This document shows positions 36,115-45,342 of a stretch of DNA of 64,000 nt, in pieces. The notes under the pieces are model-generated. The model was not told where the DNA came from. It did not search any database and saw only the letters and a list, made by a program, of their open reading frames with translations. The stretch comes from Paraburkholderia panacisoli. GTDB lineage: Bacteria; Pseudomonadota; Gammaproteobacteria; Burkholderiales; Burkholderiaceae. A program made the position numbers and the translations under genes. Position 1 is the stretch's first letter. Each line of letters begins with the position of its first letter. The stretch covers positions 1 through 64,000 of the forward strand of contig NZ_VTUZ01000027.1 in NCBI RefSeq assembly GCF_008369935.1. The letters are read 5' to 3'.

Positions 36115-36897
36115 TTAACCGGCGACGCTGGTTGCGGCCGCCGCCTTGCAGATCGCCAGGAAATCCTGGTCCTTCAACGACGCGCCGCCGATCAGGCCGC
36201 CGTCGATATCCGGTTGACGGAACAATTCTTCCGCATTTTCCGGCTTCACACTGCCGCCGTACAACAGCGGCACATCCGCCACCGCCTCGCCCTTTGCCGC
36301 CAGACGCGAACGCAGAAACGCATGGACTGCCTGCGCTTGTGCCGCGCTTGCGCTCTTGCCGGTGCCGATCGCCCAGACCGGCTCGTAGGCGACGACCAGA
36401 CGGGCCGCCTCCTGCACCGACACTTTCGCCAGCACTTCGTCCAGTTGCGCGCCGACCACCTGCTCGGTCGAACCGGCTTCGCGCTCTTCGAGCGTTTCGC
36501 CCACGCAGACGATTGGCATCAAACCCGCTTCGAGCGCACGCTGCGTCTTGACCGCTACCAGTTCCGCGCTTTCGCGATGATAGGCACGACGCTCCGAGTG
36601 TCCGACGATCGCCAACGTTGCGCCGAAATCCGTCACCATCGGCGCAGCCACTTCGCCGGTATAGGCGCCATGCGTGAACGCGGATACGTCCTGCACGCCC
36701 CACACAACCGGACTGCCTTCGAGCAACGACTGAGTCTGCGCGAGATAGAGGCTCGGCACGCACACGCCGACACGCACGTCGGCCGGCAGTTCGCCCGCGC
36801 CTTGTGCCACGGCCTGCAACAGCGTGACATTCGCGGCGAGACGCCCGTGCATCTTCCAGTTACCGACTACCAGTTTGCCTCGTTGTTGTTTCGACAT
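36115..36897 (-). CDS. tpiA: Triosephosphate isomerase
   Basis: 260 residues, TIM barrel. It interconverts dihydroxyacetone phosphate and glyceraldehyde 3-phosphate. Active-site motifs are VVGNWKMHG (Lys), IVGHSERRAYH (catalytic His95), VAYEPVWAIGTGKSA (catalytic Glu and mobile loop) and LYGGSVKPENA (phosphate). It is first in a tpiA-secG-tRNA-Leu arrangement; a promoter must lie in 36898-37041, after the end of the quinone oxidoreductase gene. Confidence 0.97.
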   Translation of the reverse strand: MSKQQRGKLVVGNWKMHGRLAANVTLLQAVAQGAGELPADVRVGVCVPSLYLAQTQSLLEGSPVVWGVQDVSAFTHGAYTGEVAAPMVTDFGATLAIVGHSERRAYHRESAELVAVKTQRALEAGLMPIVCVGETLEEREAGSTEQVVGAQLDEVLAKVSVQEAARLVVAYEPVWAIGTGKSASAAQAQAVHAFLRSRLAAKGEAVADVPLLYGGSVKPENAEELFRQPDIDGGLIGGASLKDQDFLAICKAAAATSVAG

Positions 36898-37041
36898 CGT
36901 CTCGTCTTGTTCCGTCTTGCGTGGCGGCGGACTTCGTTTGCGCCTACAGTCCGCCTTCCGGATTCATTCGGCGTGCGCAAAACGCGCAATTTTACTGCGT
37001 GGGGTGGATCGGGTCAAACCGACCGTGTCAACCCGGCCGTG

Positions 37042-38058
37042 TCAAGCGTCCTGACCCCAAGCCAGCACGATCTTGCCGACGTGCGTGCTGCTTTCCATCA
37101 GCGCATGCGCGTCGGCGGCCTGCGCGGCCGGGAACACGCGGTGCACCACCGGCTTGATGCGGCCCGCTTCGAGATGCGGCCACACGTGCTCTTTCAGTTG
37201 CGCGGCGATCTTCGCCTTGAATTCGATTGGCCGCGGACGCAGCGTCGAGCCAGTCACGGTCAAACGGCGGCGCAACACTTCGTTCAGGTTCAACTCCGCT
37301 TTCGCGCCACCCAGCAGCGCAATCAGCACGATGCGGCCACCCTCGGCCAAGGCCGTGAGTTCGCGCGGCACGTAGCTGCCCGCGACCATGTCGAGGACCA
37401 CGTCGACGCCACGGTCGTTGGTCAGCGACTTGATCACTTCGACGAAATCTTCCGTCTTGTAGTTGATCGCCCGCTCGGCGCCCAACGCCTCGCACGCGCG
37501 GCACTTTTCATCGGAGCCGGCGGTCGCGAACACGCGATAGCCGAGCGCGTGCCCAATCTGGATCGCCGTCACGCCGATGCCGCTCGAGCCGCCCTGCACC
37601 AGCAGCGTTTCGTTCGGCGCGCCTTCGCCCTTGCCGAGTTGCGCACGGTCGAACACGTTGCTCCATACCGTGAAGAACGTCTCGGGCAACGAAGCCGCTT
37701 CGACATCCGACAAACCCGCCGGCACCGGCAGACATTGCAGCAGCGGCGCGGCCGCGTATTCCGCGTAGCCGCCGCCGGCCAGCAACGCGCAAACGCGATC
37801 GCCGATCTTCAGACCGAACGGGTTGTTCTTCTCGTCGATCGTGCCGCCGACGATCTCGCCCGCCACCTCCAGCCCCGGCAGATCGGATGCGCCCGGCGGC
37901 GGCGCATAGCCGCCCTTGCGCTGGAACACGTCCGGACGATTGATGCCGGACGCCGCCACCTTGATCAGCACCTCGCCCGCTTTGGGCTGCGGCGTGGGCC
38001 GCTCAGCCAGCTTGAGGACGTCCGGCGCACCGAATTCGGTGATTTCGATCGCTTTCAT
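37042..38058 (-). CDS. NAD(P)H-quinone oxidoreductase, PIG3-like
   Basis: 338 residues, zinc-free medium-chain dehydrogenase/reductase. The N-terminal catalytic domain has GINRPDVFQRKGGYAPPPGA and the Rossmann motif LVQGGSSGIGVTAIQIGHAL; ALLAGGGYAEY and VLDMVAGSY are typical of PIG3/TP53I3-type quinone reductases. It reduces quinones with NADPH in the cytoplasm. ATG 38058 (MKAIEITEFGAPDVL) is the natural start. It follows the pnp terminator and precedes tpiA on the same strand. Confidence 0.88.
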   Translation of the reverse strand: MKAIEITEFGAPDVLKLAERPTPQPKAGEVLIKVAASGINRPDVFQRKGGYAPPPGASDLPGLEVAGEIVGGTIDEKNNPFGLKIGDRVCALLAGGGYAEYAAAPLLQCLPVPAGLSDVEAASLPETFFTVWSNVFDRAQLGKGEGAPNETLLVQGGSSGIGVTAIQIGHALGYRVFATAGSDEKCRACEALGAERAINYKTEDFVEVIKSLTNDRGVDVVLDMVAGSYVPRELTALAEGGRIVLIALLGGAKAELNLNEVLRRRLTVTGSTLRPRPIEFKAKIAAQLKEHVWPHLEAGRIKPVVHRVFPAAQAADAHALMESSTHVGKIVLAWGQDA

Positions 38059-38228
38059 CTGCGTCAACTCCAAGATTGGATTGCGTTGCATACCCTTGCG
38101 TACCCGTTGCTCGTCGCGACAGACTCGAATCGTCTGACCTGCGGCACAGCGCCCGATGCAACTAGAGTACCCGCTTGTCTGCGTTTGCATATGTGCGCAA
38201 CGCAATCCACCCTGCACCCTGCATGAAA

Positions 38229-38266
38229 AACGGCCGGCGCGCATTCACGCTGCCGGCCGTTGCCCC
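38229..38266 (-). terminator. pnp terminator
   Basis: On the minus strand the arms at 38252-38261 and 38229-38238 (AACGGCCGGC type, perfect 10 bp) enclose a 13-base loop and are followed by TTTTTC. It ends 15 bp after the pnp stop, the expected place for an intrinsic terminator. Confidence 0.85.
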
Positions 38267-38275
38267 ACTACCGCA

Positions 38276-40423
38276 TTACTGCGGCGTCGGTTCGCCTTGC
38301 GGCGCGCCGTTCGCGGCGTCGTTCAGCAACGCCTTGGCCGACAACCGCACGCGGCCCTTCTCGTCCGTCTGGATGACCTTGACCTTCACCTGCTGACCGT
38401 CTTTGAGATAGTCGTTGATGTCCTTGATACGCTCGTTGGCGATTTCAGAGATATGCAGCAGACCGTCCTTGCCCGGCAGGATGTTCACGATCGCGCCGAA
38501 ATCGAGCAGCTTGAGCACGGTGCCTTCATACACTTGGCCCACTTCGACTTCCAGCGTGATGTTCTCGATGCGCTTCTTCGCTTCGGCCATCCCTTCGCTG
38601 CTCGTGCTCGCGATGGTGACGATGCCGTCGTCCGAAATGTCGATCGTCGTGCCGGTTTCTTCGGTCAGCGCGCGGATCACCGAACCACCCTTGCCGATCA
38701 CGTCGCGGATTTTTTCCGGGTTGATCTTGATGGTGATCATGCGCGGTGCGAATTCCGACAATTGCGTGTTCGCGCCCGACACCGCCGAGGTCATCTTGCC
38801 GAGGATGTGCATACGGCCTTCCTTCGCTTGCGCGAGGGCGACCTGCATGATCTCCTTGGTGATGCCCTGGATCTTGATGTCCATCTGCAGCGCGGTCACC
38901 CCTTGCTCGGTGCCCGCCACCTTGAAGTCCATGTCGCCGAGGTGATCTTCGTCGCCCAGGATGTCGGTCAGCACGGCGAAACGATTGCCTTCGAGGATCA
39001 GGCCCATCGCGATGCCGGCGACGTGCGCCTTCATCGGCACGCCGGCGTCCATCAGCGCGAGGCAGCCGCCGCACACCGAAGCCATCGACGACGAACCGTT
39101 CGATTCGGTGATTTCCGACACGACGCGGATCGAGTAGCCGAATTCGTCGGCGCTCGGCAGGCACGCGGCCAACGCGCGCTTGGCGAGACGGCCGTGACCG
39201 ATCTCACGGCGCTTCGGCGAACCGACGCGGCCCGTTTCGCCGGTTGCGAACGGCGGCATGTTGTAGTGGAGCATGAAGCGCTCGCGGTACTCGCCTTCGA
39301 GCGCGTCGATGTTCTGCTCGTCGCCCTTCGTGCCCAGCGTGGCGACCACCAGTGCTTGCGTTTCGCCGCGCGTGAACAGCGCCGAGCCGTGGGTACGCGG
39401 CAGCACGCCGGTACGGATTTCGATCGGGCGCACGGTGCGCGTGTCGCGGCCGTCGATACGCGGCTCGCCGTTCAGGATCTGCGTGCGGACGATCTTCGCT
39501 TCGATGTCGAACAGCACGTTGCCGACAGTGGCCTTGTCGGCCGCTACCGTGCCCGCTGCCGACGCGTCTGCCTCGAGCTTCGCCGACGTCGCTGCGTAGA
39601 CTTCCTTCAGCTTGGTCGAACGCGCCTGCTTGTCGCGGATCTGGTAAGCGGCGAGCAGATCGGCTTGCGCCAGTTCCGTCACGCGCGCGATCAGCGGCTC
39701 GTTCTTCGCCGCCGGTTGCCAGTCCCACTCCGGCTTGCCGCCTTCGCGGACCAGTTCGTGGATCGCGTCGATCGCGATCTGCATCTGCTCATGGCCGAAC
39801 ACCACGCCGCCGAGCATCACTTCTTCGCTCAGTTGCTGCGCTTCGGATTCCACCATCAGCACCGCGCGTTCCGTACCGGCGACGATCAGGTCGAGCGCCG
39901 ATTCCTTCATTTGCGGACGCGTCGGGTTCAACACGTATTCGTTGTTGATGTAGGCTACGCGCGCTGCGCCGACCGGGCCGTTGAACGGCAGGCCGGACAC
40001 CGCCAGCGCCGCCGACGCGCCGATCAGCGCGGGGATGTCAGCGGGGATTTCCGGGTTCAGCGACAGCACGTGGATCACGACCTGGACTTCGTTGTAGAAG
40101 CCTTCCGGGAACAGCGGACGCAGCGGACGGTCGATCAGGCGCGAGATCAATGTTTCGCCTTCCGACGGACGGCCTTCGCGACGGAAGAAGCCACCCGGGA
40201 TCTTGCCGGCGGCATAGGTCTTTTCGAGGTAGTCGACGGTCAGCGGGAAGAAGTCCTGACCCGGCTTGGCCGTCTTGGCGCCGACCACGGTCGCCAGCAC
40301 GACGGTGTCTTCGACGTCGACGATCACCGCGCCGCTTGCTTGACGAGCGATTTCGCCGGTTTCGAGGCGAACGTTATGTTGTCCCCACTTGAACTCTTTG
40401 ACGATCTTATTGAACATAGTCAT
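38276..40423 (-). CDS. pnp: Polynucleotide phosphorylase
   Basis: 715 residues, phosphorolytic 3'-to-5' exoribonuclease of the RNA degradosome. Two RNase PH domains are joined by a helical domain; FFRREGRPSEGETLISRLID marks the first, and the second holds the catalytic residues in the LTDILGDEDHLGDMDFKVAG region. The KH domain (IGKGGSVIRALTEETG, about 560-580) and S1 domain (YEGTVLKLLDFGAIV) follow. GAGG lies seven bases before ATG 40423. It is downstream of rpsO, the classic rpsO-pnp pairing. Confidence 0.97.
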   Translation of the reverse strand: MTMFNKIVKEFKWGQHNVRLETGEIARQASGAVIVDVEDTVVLATVVGAKTAKPGQDFFPLTVDYLEKTYAAGKIPGGFFRREGRPSEGETLISRLIDRPLRPLFPEGFYNEVQVVIHVLSLNPEIPADIPALIGASAALAVSGLPFNGPVGAARVAYINNEYVLNPTRPQMKESALDLIVAGTERAVLMVESEAQQLSEEVMLGGVVFGHEQMQIAIDAIHELVREGGKPEWDWQPAAKNEPLIARVTELAQADLLAAYQIRDKQARSTKLKEVYAATSAKLEADASAAGTVAADKATVGNVLFDIEAKIVRTQILNGEPRIDGRDTRTVRPIEIRTGVLPRTHGSALFTRGETQALVVATLGTKGDEQNIDALEGEYRERFMLHYNMPPFATGETGRVGSPKRREIGHGRLAKRALAACLPSADEFGYSIRVVSEITESNGSSSMASVCGGCLALMDAGVPMKAHVAGIAMGLILEGNRFAVLTDILGDEDHLGDMDFKVAGTEQGVTALQMDIKIQGITKEIMQVALAQAKEGRMHILGKMTSAVSGANTQLSEFAPRMITIKINPEKIRDVIGKGGSVIRALTEETGTTIDISDDGIVTIASTSSEGMAEAKKRIENITLEVEVGQVYEGTVLKLLDFGAIVNILPGKDGLLHISEIANERIKDINDYLKDGQQVKVKVIQTDEKGRVRLSAKALLNDAANGAPQGEPTPQ

Positions 40424-40508
40424 TGCTTTTCCTCATCGTAGTGCCGCGCGGACCAGAAGCGGCGCGGCAACGCCAGACCGGCGCCGCATGGGAAGAGTAG
40501 TGTTATGC

Positions 40509-40560
40509 CATTCCAGAGAACCACGCCCTACGTCGAGTACGTGCGCGAACCGCTGGAATG
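40509..40560 (-). promoter_or_regulatory. Stem-loop in the pnp leader
   Basis: CATTCCAG (40509-40516) and CTGGAATG (40553-40560) form a perfect 8-bp stem closing a 36-base region with a small inner ACGT/ACGT stem. It lies 86 bp before pnp. In Escherichia coli an RNase III-cut hairpin in the pnp leader lets PNPase control its own mRNA; this stem is a candidate for the same function, by position only. The pnp-rpsO spacer (40424-40788) contains this stem, a repeat set and the rpsO terminator. Confidence 0.4.
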
Positions 40561-40608
40561 ACACAAAGCTCTGCCCTGAGGCCCGGCCGTGTTTCTTTTT
40601 TGCTGCCT

Positions 40609-40650
40609 GCTCTACTGCCTTGTTACTGCCTTGTTTACTGCAAGTACTGC
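40609..40650 (-). repeat. GCAGTAA-type direct repeats upstream of pnp
   Basis: On the plus strand ctactgc, ttactgc, ttactgc and gtactgc occur in succession, spaced 9-11 bp; on the transcribed minus strand they read GCAGTAA with GGCA/AAC spacers. The set resembles the one in the nuoI-nuoJ spacer (26465-26513). No function is known. Confidence 0.5.
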
Positions 40651-40728
40651 TCTTTCCTGCACCCGCCGCATGAACCGGCACGCCACTGCGGAGCACAGGC
40701 GATGCGCGTCACATGAAGCGCACCGTGC

Positions 40729-40768
40729 AAAAACAAAATGCCTGTATCAGTGGAACTGACACAGGCAT
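40729..40768 (-). terminator. rpsO terminator
   Basis: On the minus strand ATGCCTGT (40768-40761) and TCAGT (40759-40755) pair with the arm at 40738-40751 around TCC, with one internal mismatch, then TTTTGTTTTTG follows. It lies 20 bp after the rpsO stop. Partial read-through into pnp is usual for this gene pair. Confidence 0.8.
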
Positions 40769-40788
40769 CTTGCTGAACGACTGGCCGA

Positions 40789-41061
40789 TTACTTACGCAG
40801 ACCCAGCTTCTCGATCAGGCTGCGGTAACGATCCGCGTCCTTGCCCTTCAGGTAGTCGAGCAGCTTGCGACGGCGGCTCACCATGCGCAGCAGACCGCGG
40901 CGGCTGTGGTGATCTTTCGCGTGTGCCTTGAAGTGAACGGTCAGTTCGTTGATGCGGGTCGTGAGCAGCGCGACCTGAACTTCGGGGGATCCGGTGTCGT
41001 TAGCTGCGCGTGCGAATTGCGCAACGACTTCGGACTTCTTGCTTGTTTCAACTGCGGACAT
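40789..41061 (-). CDS. rpsO: 30S ribosomal protein S15
   Basis: 90 residues, the standard length. DTGSPEVQVALLTTRINELT and the HFKAHAKDHHSRRGLLRMVS signature bind the 16S rRNA central domain, and LLDYLKGKDADRYRSLIEKL forms the last helix. ATG 41061 gives the family start MSAVETSKKSEVV; GGAAAT lies upstream. It is followed by its own terminator and by pnp. Confidence 0.97.
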   Translation of the reverse strand: MSAVETSKKSEVVAQFARAANDTGSPEVQVALLTTRINELTVHFKAHAKDHHSRRGLLRMVSRRRKLLDYLKGKDADRYRSLIEKLGLRK

Positions 41062-41257
41062 GTCGATTTCCTTGAGAACTAGACAGGCGGTCACGGAAGA
41101 AAGGCCGTGCCGTGGAATACCCCCGTGTGGCAGACAAATATGACAACCTGCTTCACAACGGGACGCGTATTGTAGCACAGCCCAATCCGGTCGCGAACCC
41201 CGCTGCGGCGGGCTGGATCATGCGCGATGCGCGGATTGCGCCATCGCGCGCCGCGCG

Positions 41258-42577
41258 TCAGGGCCGCTGCATCTTGCAGACGGTCGGCAGCACGGTACGC
41301 TCGGGCGGCAGCGCCAGCACCGTGCGGAAGCCGTAGCCGGAGCCTTCGTTGTCGAAACGCACGCCTGGCTTGCCGGCTTTGTCCATTTCCATCACGTACA
41401 GCGGCTGGATCAGTTGATGGTCGTCGGCGCGCATCCACGATGCGTGGAAGCCGTTGTCGAAGCGGATGCCTTCAAGCGCCCGCGCGACCGCCGTCGGATC
41501 GGCGCTGCCGGCGCGGTTCATCGCCGCTGCAAGGGTTTCGATCATCAACGGCATGCGCAGCACCGGGTAATCGTCCTGCGCGGCCGGGAAACGGGTCCGG
41601 AACATGGTGTACCACGTGTCGGAAGCGGTGCCGCCCGCGTTCGGATGCCAGTCGGCGACCGCGATCACGTGGCCGACGCCGGCGTCGCCCAGCGCGGCCG
41701 GTGCGCCGAGGCTGTTGCCGTAGAACGTGTAGAACTTCGTATCGAGCCCCTGCTCGCGCGCAGCCTTGACGAGCAGCGTCAGGTCGTTGCCCCAGTTGCC
41801 CGTGATTACCGCGTCCGCGCCGCTCGCGCGGATCTTCGCGATGTAGGGCGCGAAGTCTTTCACGCGGCCGATCGGATGAAACTCGTCGCCGACCACCGCA
41901 ATATCCGGGCGTTTCGCCGCCAGCGCCGAACGCGCGAGGCTGCTGACATCGTGGCCGAAGCTGTAGTCCTGATTCAGCAGATACACCTTCTTCACCGCAC
42001 GGTCGCGCTGGATCACGTCAGCCAGCGCATCCATGCGCATGCCCGCGTGAGCGTCGAAGCGGAAATGCCAGAAGCTGCAGTCGGCGTTGGTCAGCGCGGG
42101 GTCGTCGGCGGAATAGTTGAGCAACAGCGCGCGGTTGTCGGGCTCGCGGCGGTTCTGCTTGTCGATCGCGCCGATCAGCGCGGCCGCGACCGCCGAGCTG
42201 TTGCCCTGCATGACGTAGCCGATATGGCGGTCGGCGGCCGCGCGCAGTTGCGTGAGCGCCTCTTCGGTGCTGCCCTTGCTGTCCAGCACGACCAGTTCAA
42301 ACGGATGCGCGCCGTCGGCAAGCTTCACGCCGCCGTGCGCGTTCACCTGCTCGACGCCGAAGCGCAGATTGCGCTCGACCGCCGCGCCCGCATTCGCGAA
42401 CGGGCCGGACATGCCTTCGATCAGCGCGAGCTGGATCGGCGCGCCGCCAGGCTTGCCAGTCGGCCCGCTGGACGGGTTCGCCGCCGGGTTTGCCGGCGAC
42501 GCGCCCGCCGCATAAGCCGCCGCAGCCATCGAAATCGTTGCCAGCGCCACTGCCGCCGCCCGTTGCCACATCGCCAT
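41258..42577 (-). CDS. Periplasmic binding protein, branched-chain amino acid (Peripla_BP_6) type
   Basis: 439 residues. A signal peptide ends near residue 24 (SMAAAAYAAGA), followed by a Pro/Ala/Gly linker and a type I periplasmic-binding fold with IQLALIEGMSGPFANAGAAV, the usual start of LivJ/amide-binding domains. No permease or ATPase genes are adjacent, so it is an orphan binding protein whose ligand (amino acid, amide or aromatic acid) is unknown. ATG 42577 or ATG 42571 could start it. It is divergent from the lipoprotein gene at 42768. Confidence 0.8.
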   Translation of the reverse strand: MAMWQRAAAVALATISMAAAAYAAGASPANPAANPSSGPTGKPGGAPIQLALIEGMSGPFANAGAAVERNLRFGVEQVNAHGGVKLADGAHPFELVVLDSKGSTEEALTQLRAAADRHIGYVMQGNSSAVAAALIGAIDKQNRREPDNRALLLNYSADDPALTNADCSFWHFRFDAHAGMRMDALADVIQRDRAVKKVYLLNQDYSFGHDVSSLARSALAAKRPDIAVVGDEFHPIGRVKDFAPYIAKIRASGADAVITGNWGNDLTLLVKAAREQGLDTKFYTFYGNSLGAPAALGDAGVGHVIAVADWHPNAGGTASDTWYTMFRTRFPAAQDDYPVLRMPLMIETLAAAMNRAGSADPTAVARALEGIRFDNGFHASWMRADDHQLIQPLYVMEMDKAGKPGVRFDNEGSGYGFRTVLALPPERTVLPTVCKMQRP

Positions 42578-42767
42578 CGTGATTGCCCCGCCTGAATCGT
42601 CGAAGCGCGGATCATAGGACGTACCGGACGGAATAAGCAAGCCAGCCTGGCCGTTACCGTACCAGGCGCAGCGGCCTGCACGAAGCGCGGATCTTTTACC
42701 GCAGCGCATGTCAAAATGTTGCGTCTCGATGATAAAAAACGCTACTCAAACGCCATCGGAGGAACAC

Positions 42768-43319
42768 ATGTCGAACTCCCATCACTCCACGGGGGCCTCG
42801 ATCGGAACGCCGGCCGCCGCACGTGTGCGCCGCGCGGCGCTGGCCTGCCTGTGCGCGCTGGCGTTGGCCGGCTGCGTGCAGCCCTGGCAGCAATACAGCC
42901 AAGGCGCGGACGAATCGACCATCATCGCGCGCCTCGGGCCGCCGCGCGAAAGCTACGACCTGCCTAACGGCGGCAAGCGGCTGATGTGGCCGACCCAGCC
43001 GATGGGCGAAACCACCACCGCCGCCGACATCGACGCCGCCGGCAAGATCGTCAACGTGCGCCAGGTGCTGCAACCCAACGAGTTCTATCGGGCCGAAATC
43101 GGCAAATGGACCAGGAGCGACGTGCTGGTGAACTTCGGCCGCCCGGTCGAAACCTCGTACTTCCCGCTGATGAAGCGCGAGGTCTGGACCTATCGCTACC
43201 TGGAAGACAACGTCTGGTACATGCTGTACAGCTTCTACTTCGACGAACAGGGCATCGTGCGGCTCACGCAGAAAACCCCTGACCCGTTGCACGATCCGGA
43301 TCGTCGCTCGTTGTTCTGA
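42768..43319 (+). CDS. Putative outer membrane lipoprotein, BamE/SmpA-like
   Basis: 183 residues. A lipobox ALALAGCVQ ends the signal peptide near residue 40, which is unusually far in because of a 20-residue hydrophilic N-terminal extension. The mature part has two short repeats with ESTIIARLGPPRESYDLPNG and RSDVLVNFGRPVETSYFPLM, each like one half of a BamE/SmpA fold. GGAGG lies seven bases before ATG 42768. It might bind other envelope proteins; its role is unknown. A terminator follows. Confidence 0.7.
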   Translation: MSNSHHSTGASIGTPAAARVRRAALACLCALALAGCVQPWQQYSQGADESTIIARLGPPRESYDLPNGGKRLMWPTQPMGETTTAADIDAAGKIVNVRQVLQPNEFYRAEIGKWTRSDVLVNFGRPVETSYFPLMKREVWTYRYLEDNVWYMLYSFYFDEQGIVRLTQKTPDPLHDPDRRSLF

Positions 43320-43397
43320 GCGGGCGCCCGAACGTGATGCGCGACGCGCGAGGCCAATGAACTCATCGCGTGCGCGCGACGCGCGACACAGCAAAAC

Positions 43398-43432
43398 AAA
43401 AGCCCCGTACCTGCAACGGCACGGGGCTTTTT
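43398..43432. terminator. Bidirectional terminator between lipoprotein gene and leuA
   Basis: AAAAGCCCCGT (43398-43408) pairs with ACGGGGCTTTT (43421-43431) across a 12-base loop that can add two more pairs. It has A and T flanks for both directions and lies between the convergent lipoprotein gene (+) and leuA (-). Confidence 0.85.
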
Positions 43433-43489
43433 CCATTTCACTTCCGACAAACGCTCACGCGGTCACGCCAGCGGCGCACCTCGTCCACC

Positions 43490-45037
43490 TCACTCCGAGC
43501 GCTGCGGATTGAGCTTGTCCGCATTCGAATACAGCTTGTTGAGCGCCGAGATATACGCCTTCGCGGAAGCCGCGACGATATCCGGATCGGTGCCCACGCC
43601 ATTGACGATGCGTCCGCTCTTCGACAGCCGCACGGTCACTTCACCTTGTGCCTGCGTGCCGGTGGTGATCGCGTTGACCGAGTACAGCAGCAGTTCGGAA
43701 CCGCTGCCCACTTCGCTTTCGATCGCGTTGAGCGTGGCGTCGACAGGGCCGTTGCCGCGCGCTTCGCCGGTGATCTCCTTGCCCTCCACCGAGAACACGA
43801 CCTTCGCGTGCGGCTGCTCGCCGGTCTCCGAATGCTGCGACAGCGCCACGAACTTGTAGTGCTCGCGCTCCTGCGCTTCAGCCGATTCCTCGGTGACGAT
43901 CGCGATGATGTCCTCATCGAAGATTTCGGACTTGCGGTCGGCCAATTCCTTGAAATGCGCGAACGCGGTGTTCAGTTCCGCTTCGCTGTCGAGCCCGATC
44001 CCGAGTTCCTGTAAGCGCTGCTTGAACGCATTGCGGCCCGACAACTTGCCGAGCACGATCTTGTTCGCGCTCCAGCCCACGTCTTCGGCGCGCATGATTT
44101 CGTAGGTATCGCGCGCCTTCAGCACGCCGTCCTGGTGGATGCCGGACGCGTGCGCAAACGCGTTCGCGCCGACCACCGCCTTGTTCGGCTGCACGACGAA
44201 ACCGGTGATCTGCGACACCAGCTTCGACGCCGGCACGATCTGCGTCGTATCGAGACCCAGCTCGAGGCCGAAGTAATCCTTGCGGGTCTTCACCGCCATC
44301 ACGATTTCTTCGAGCGAGGTGTTGCCCGCGCGCTCGCCGAGGCCGTTGATCGTGCACTCGACCTGGCGCGCGCCGCCGAGCTTCACGCCGGCCAGCGAGT
44401 TCGCCACCGCCATGCCGAGGTCGTTATGGCAATGCACCGAGAACACCGCCTTGTGCGAGTTCGGAATGCGTTCGCGCAGCGTCTTCACGAGCTGGCCGTA
44501 CAGTTCCGGCACGCCGTAGCCAACCGTGTCCGCGATGTTGATGGTGGTCGCGCCCTCGGCGATCACTGCTTCCAGCACGCGGCACAAGAAGTCCATTTCC
44601 GAGCGGCTGCCGTCTTCCGGCGAGAACTCGACGTCGTCGGTGAACTTGCGCGCGAAACGCACCGCCAGCTTCGCCTGCTCGAACACCTGGTCCGGCGTCA
44701 TGCGCAGCTTCTTTTCCATGTGCAGCGGCGACGTCGCGATGAACGTGTGGATGCGGAAGCGCTCGGCCGGCTTGAGCGCGTCGGCCGCGCGCTGGATGTC
44801 CTTGTCGTTCGCGCGGGCCAGCGAGCAGATCGTGCTGTCCTTGATCAGGCCTGCGATCGTGTGAATCGAATCGAAGTCGCCGTTCGAGCTCGCCGCGAAC
44901 CCGGCTTCGATCACGTCCACTTTCATCCGTTCGAGTTGCTTCGCGATACGGATTTTTTCCTCTTTCGTCATCGACGCGCCGGGCGATTGCTCGCCGTCAC
45001 GCAACGTGGTGTCGAATATGATCAGTTTGTCGGACAT
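43490..45037 (-). CDS. leuA: 2-isopropylmalate synthase
   Basis: 515 residues; condenses acetyl-CoA and 2-oxoisovalerate in the first step of leucine synthesis. The catalytic barrel starts with FDTTLRDGEQSPGASMT and holds the metal-binding FSVHCHNDLGMAVANSLAG. The C-terminal LeuA allosteric domain (about 390-515) carries leucine feedback. AGGAGA lies six bases before ATG 45037. A long leader and strong promoter precede it, and the pssA terminator isolates it from upstream genes. Confidence 0.96.
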   Translation of the reverse strand: MSDKLIIFDTTLRDGEQSPGASMTKEEKIRIAKQLERMKVDVIEAGFAASSNGDFDSIHTIAGLIKDSTICSLARANDKDIQRAADALKPAERFRIHTFIATSPLHMEKKLRMTPDQVFEQAKLAVRFARKFTDDVEFSPEDGSRSEMDFLCRVLEAVIAEGATTINIADTVGYGVPELYGQLVKTLRERIPNSHKAVFSVHCHNDLGMAVANSLAGVKLGGARQVECTINGLGERAGNTSLEEIVMAVKTRKDYFGLELGLDTTQIVPASKLVSQITGFVVQPNKAVVGANAFAHASGIHQDGVLKARDTYEIMRAEDVGWSANKIVLGKLSGRNAFKQRLQELGIGLDSEAELNTAFAHFKELADRKSEIFDEDIIAIVTEESAEAQEREHYKFVALSQHSETGEQPHAKVVFSVEGKEITGEARGNGPVDATLNAIESEVGSGSELLLYSVNAITTGTQAQGEVTVRLSKSGRIVNGVGTDPDIVAASAKAYISALNKLYSNADKLNPQRSE

Positions 45038-45160
45038 GTCGGGTCTCCTGGGGAGTCGTTCGGATGTGGGGATCGGATATTGGAGTTCGGGTGCTTGCGC
45101 CACCGCTGGCGACGCTCAACCGCAGACGAGGTAGGCCCAGGGCAAAACGACTAGCGGCGA

Positions 45161-45262
45161 TCAGCGCGGCAGCCGCGCCAGTGCCAGCACCAGCGCGCCG
45201 GCCGGTGCGCCGGCTTGTTGAGACTCGCATGGCGGCTCAAAAGCGCACGTGAACACAGTCAT
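45161..45262 (-). promoter_or_regulatory. leuA leader with possible leucine-rich leader peptide
   Basis: The 207-nt leader between the promoter and leuA starts with ATG 45262, at or within one base of the predicted transcription start. The frame encodes 33 residues ending GALVLALARLPR, with four CTG leucine codons in its last ten, before TGA at 45161-45163. GCGCGG/CCGCGC near its end can form a hairpin, with CGTTTTG 25 bp on. This recalls leucine attenuation, but the terminator is weak and the call is tentative. The rest of the leader shows nothing else. Confidence 0.25.
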
Positions 45263-45268
45263 CCGATG

Positions 45269-45297
45269 ACTATAGCGGCATTCCCGCCGCCACGCAA
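45269..45297 (-). promoter_or_regulatory. Sigma70-type promoter of leuA
   Basis: On the minus strand TTGCGT (45297-45292), 17 bp, then TATAGT (45274-45269). Spacing is ideal and the -10 matches five of six consensus bases. It lies 230 bp upstream of leuA and just after the pssA terminator. Confidence 0.65.
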
Positions 45298-45342
45298 TTA
45301 GCGTCAGACCTGCCTCTGAAGCACCATCCGGCGGGCTCGCCG

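Noticed and set aside
45064..45230. Coding frames between leuA and pssA
   Set aside because: Composition is Arg/Ala-rich without conserved features; the region is better explained as the leuA leader.
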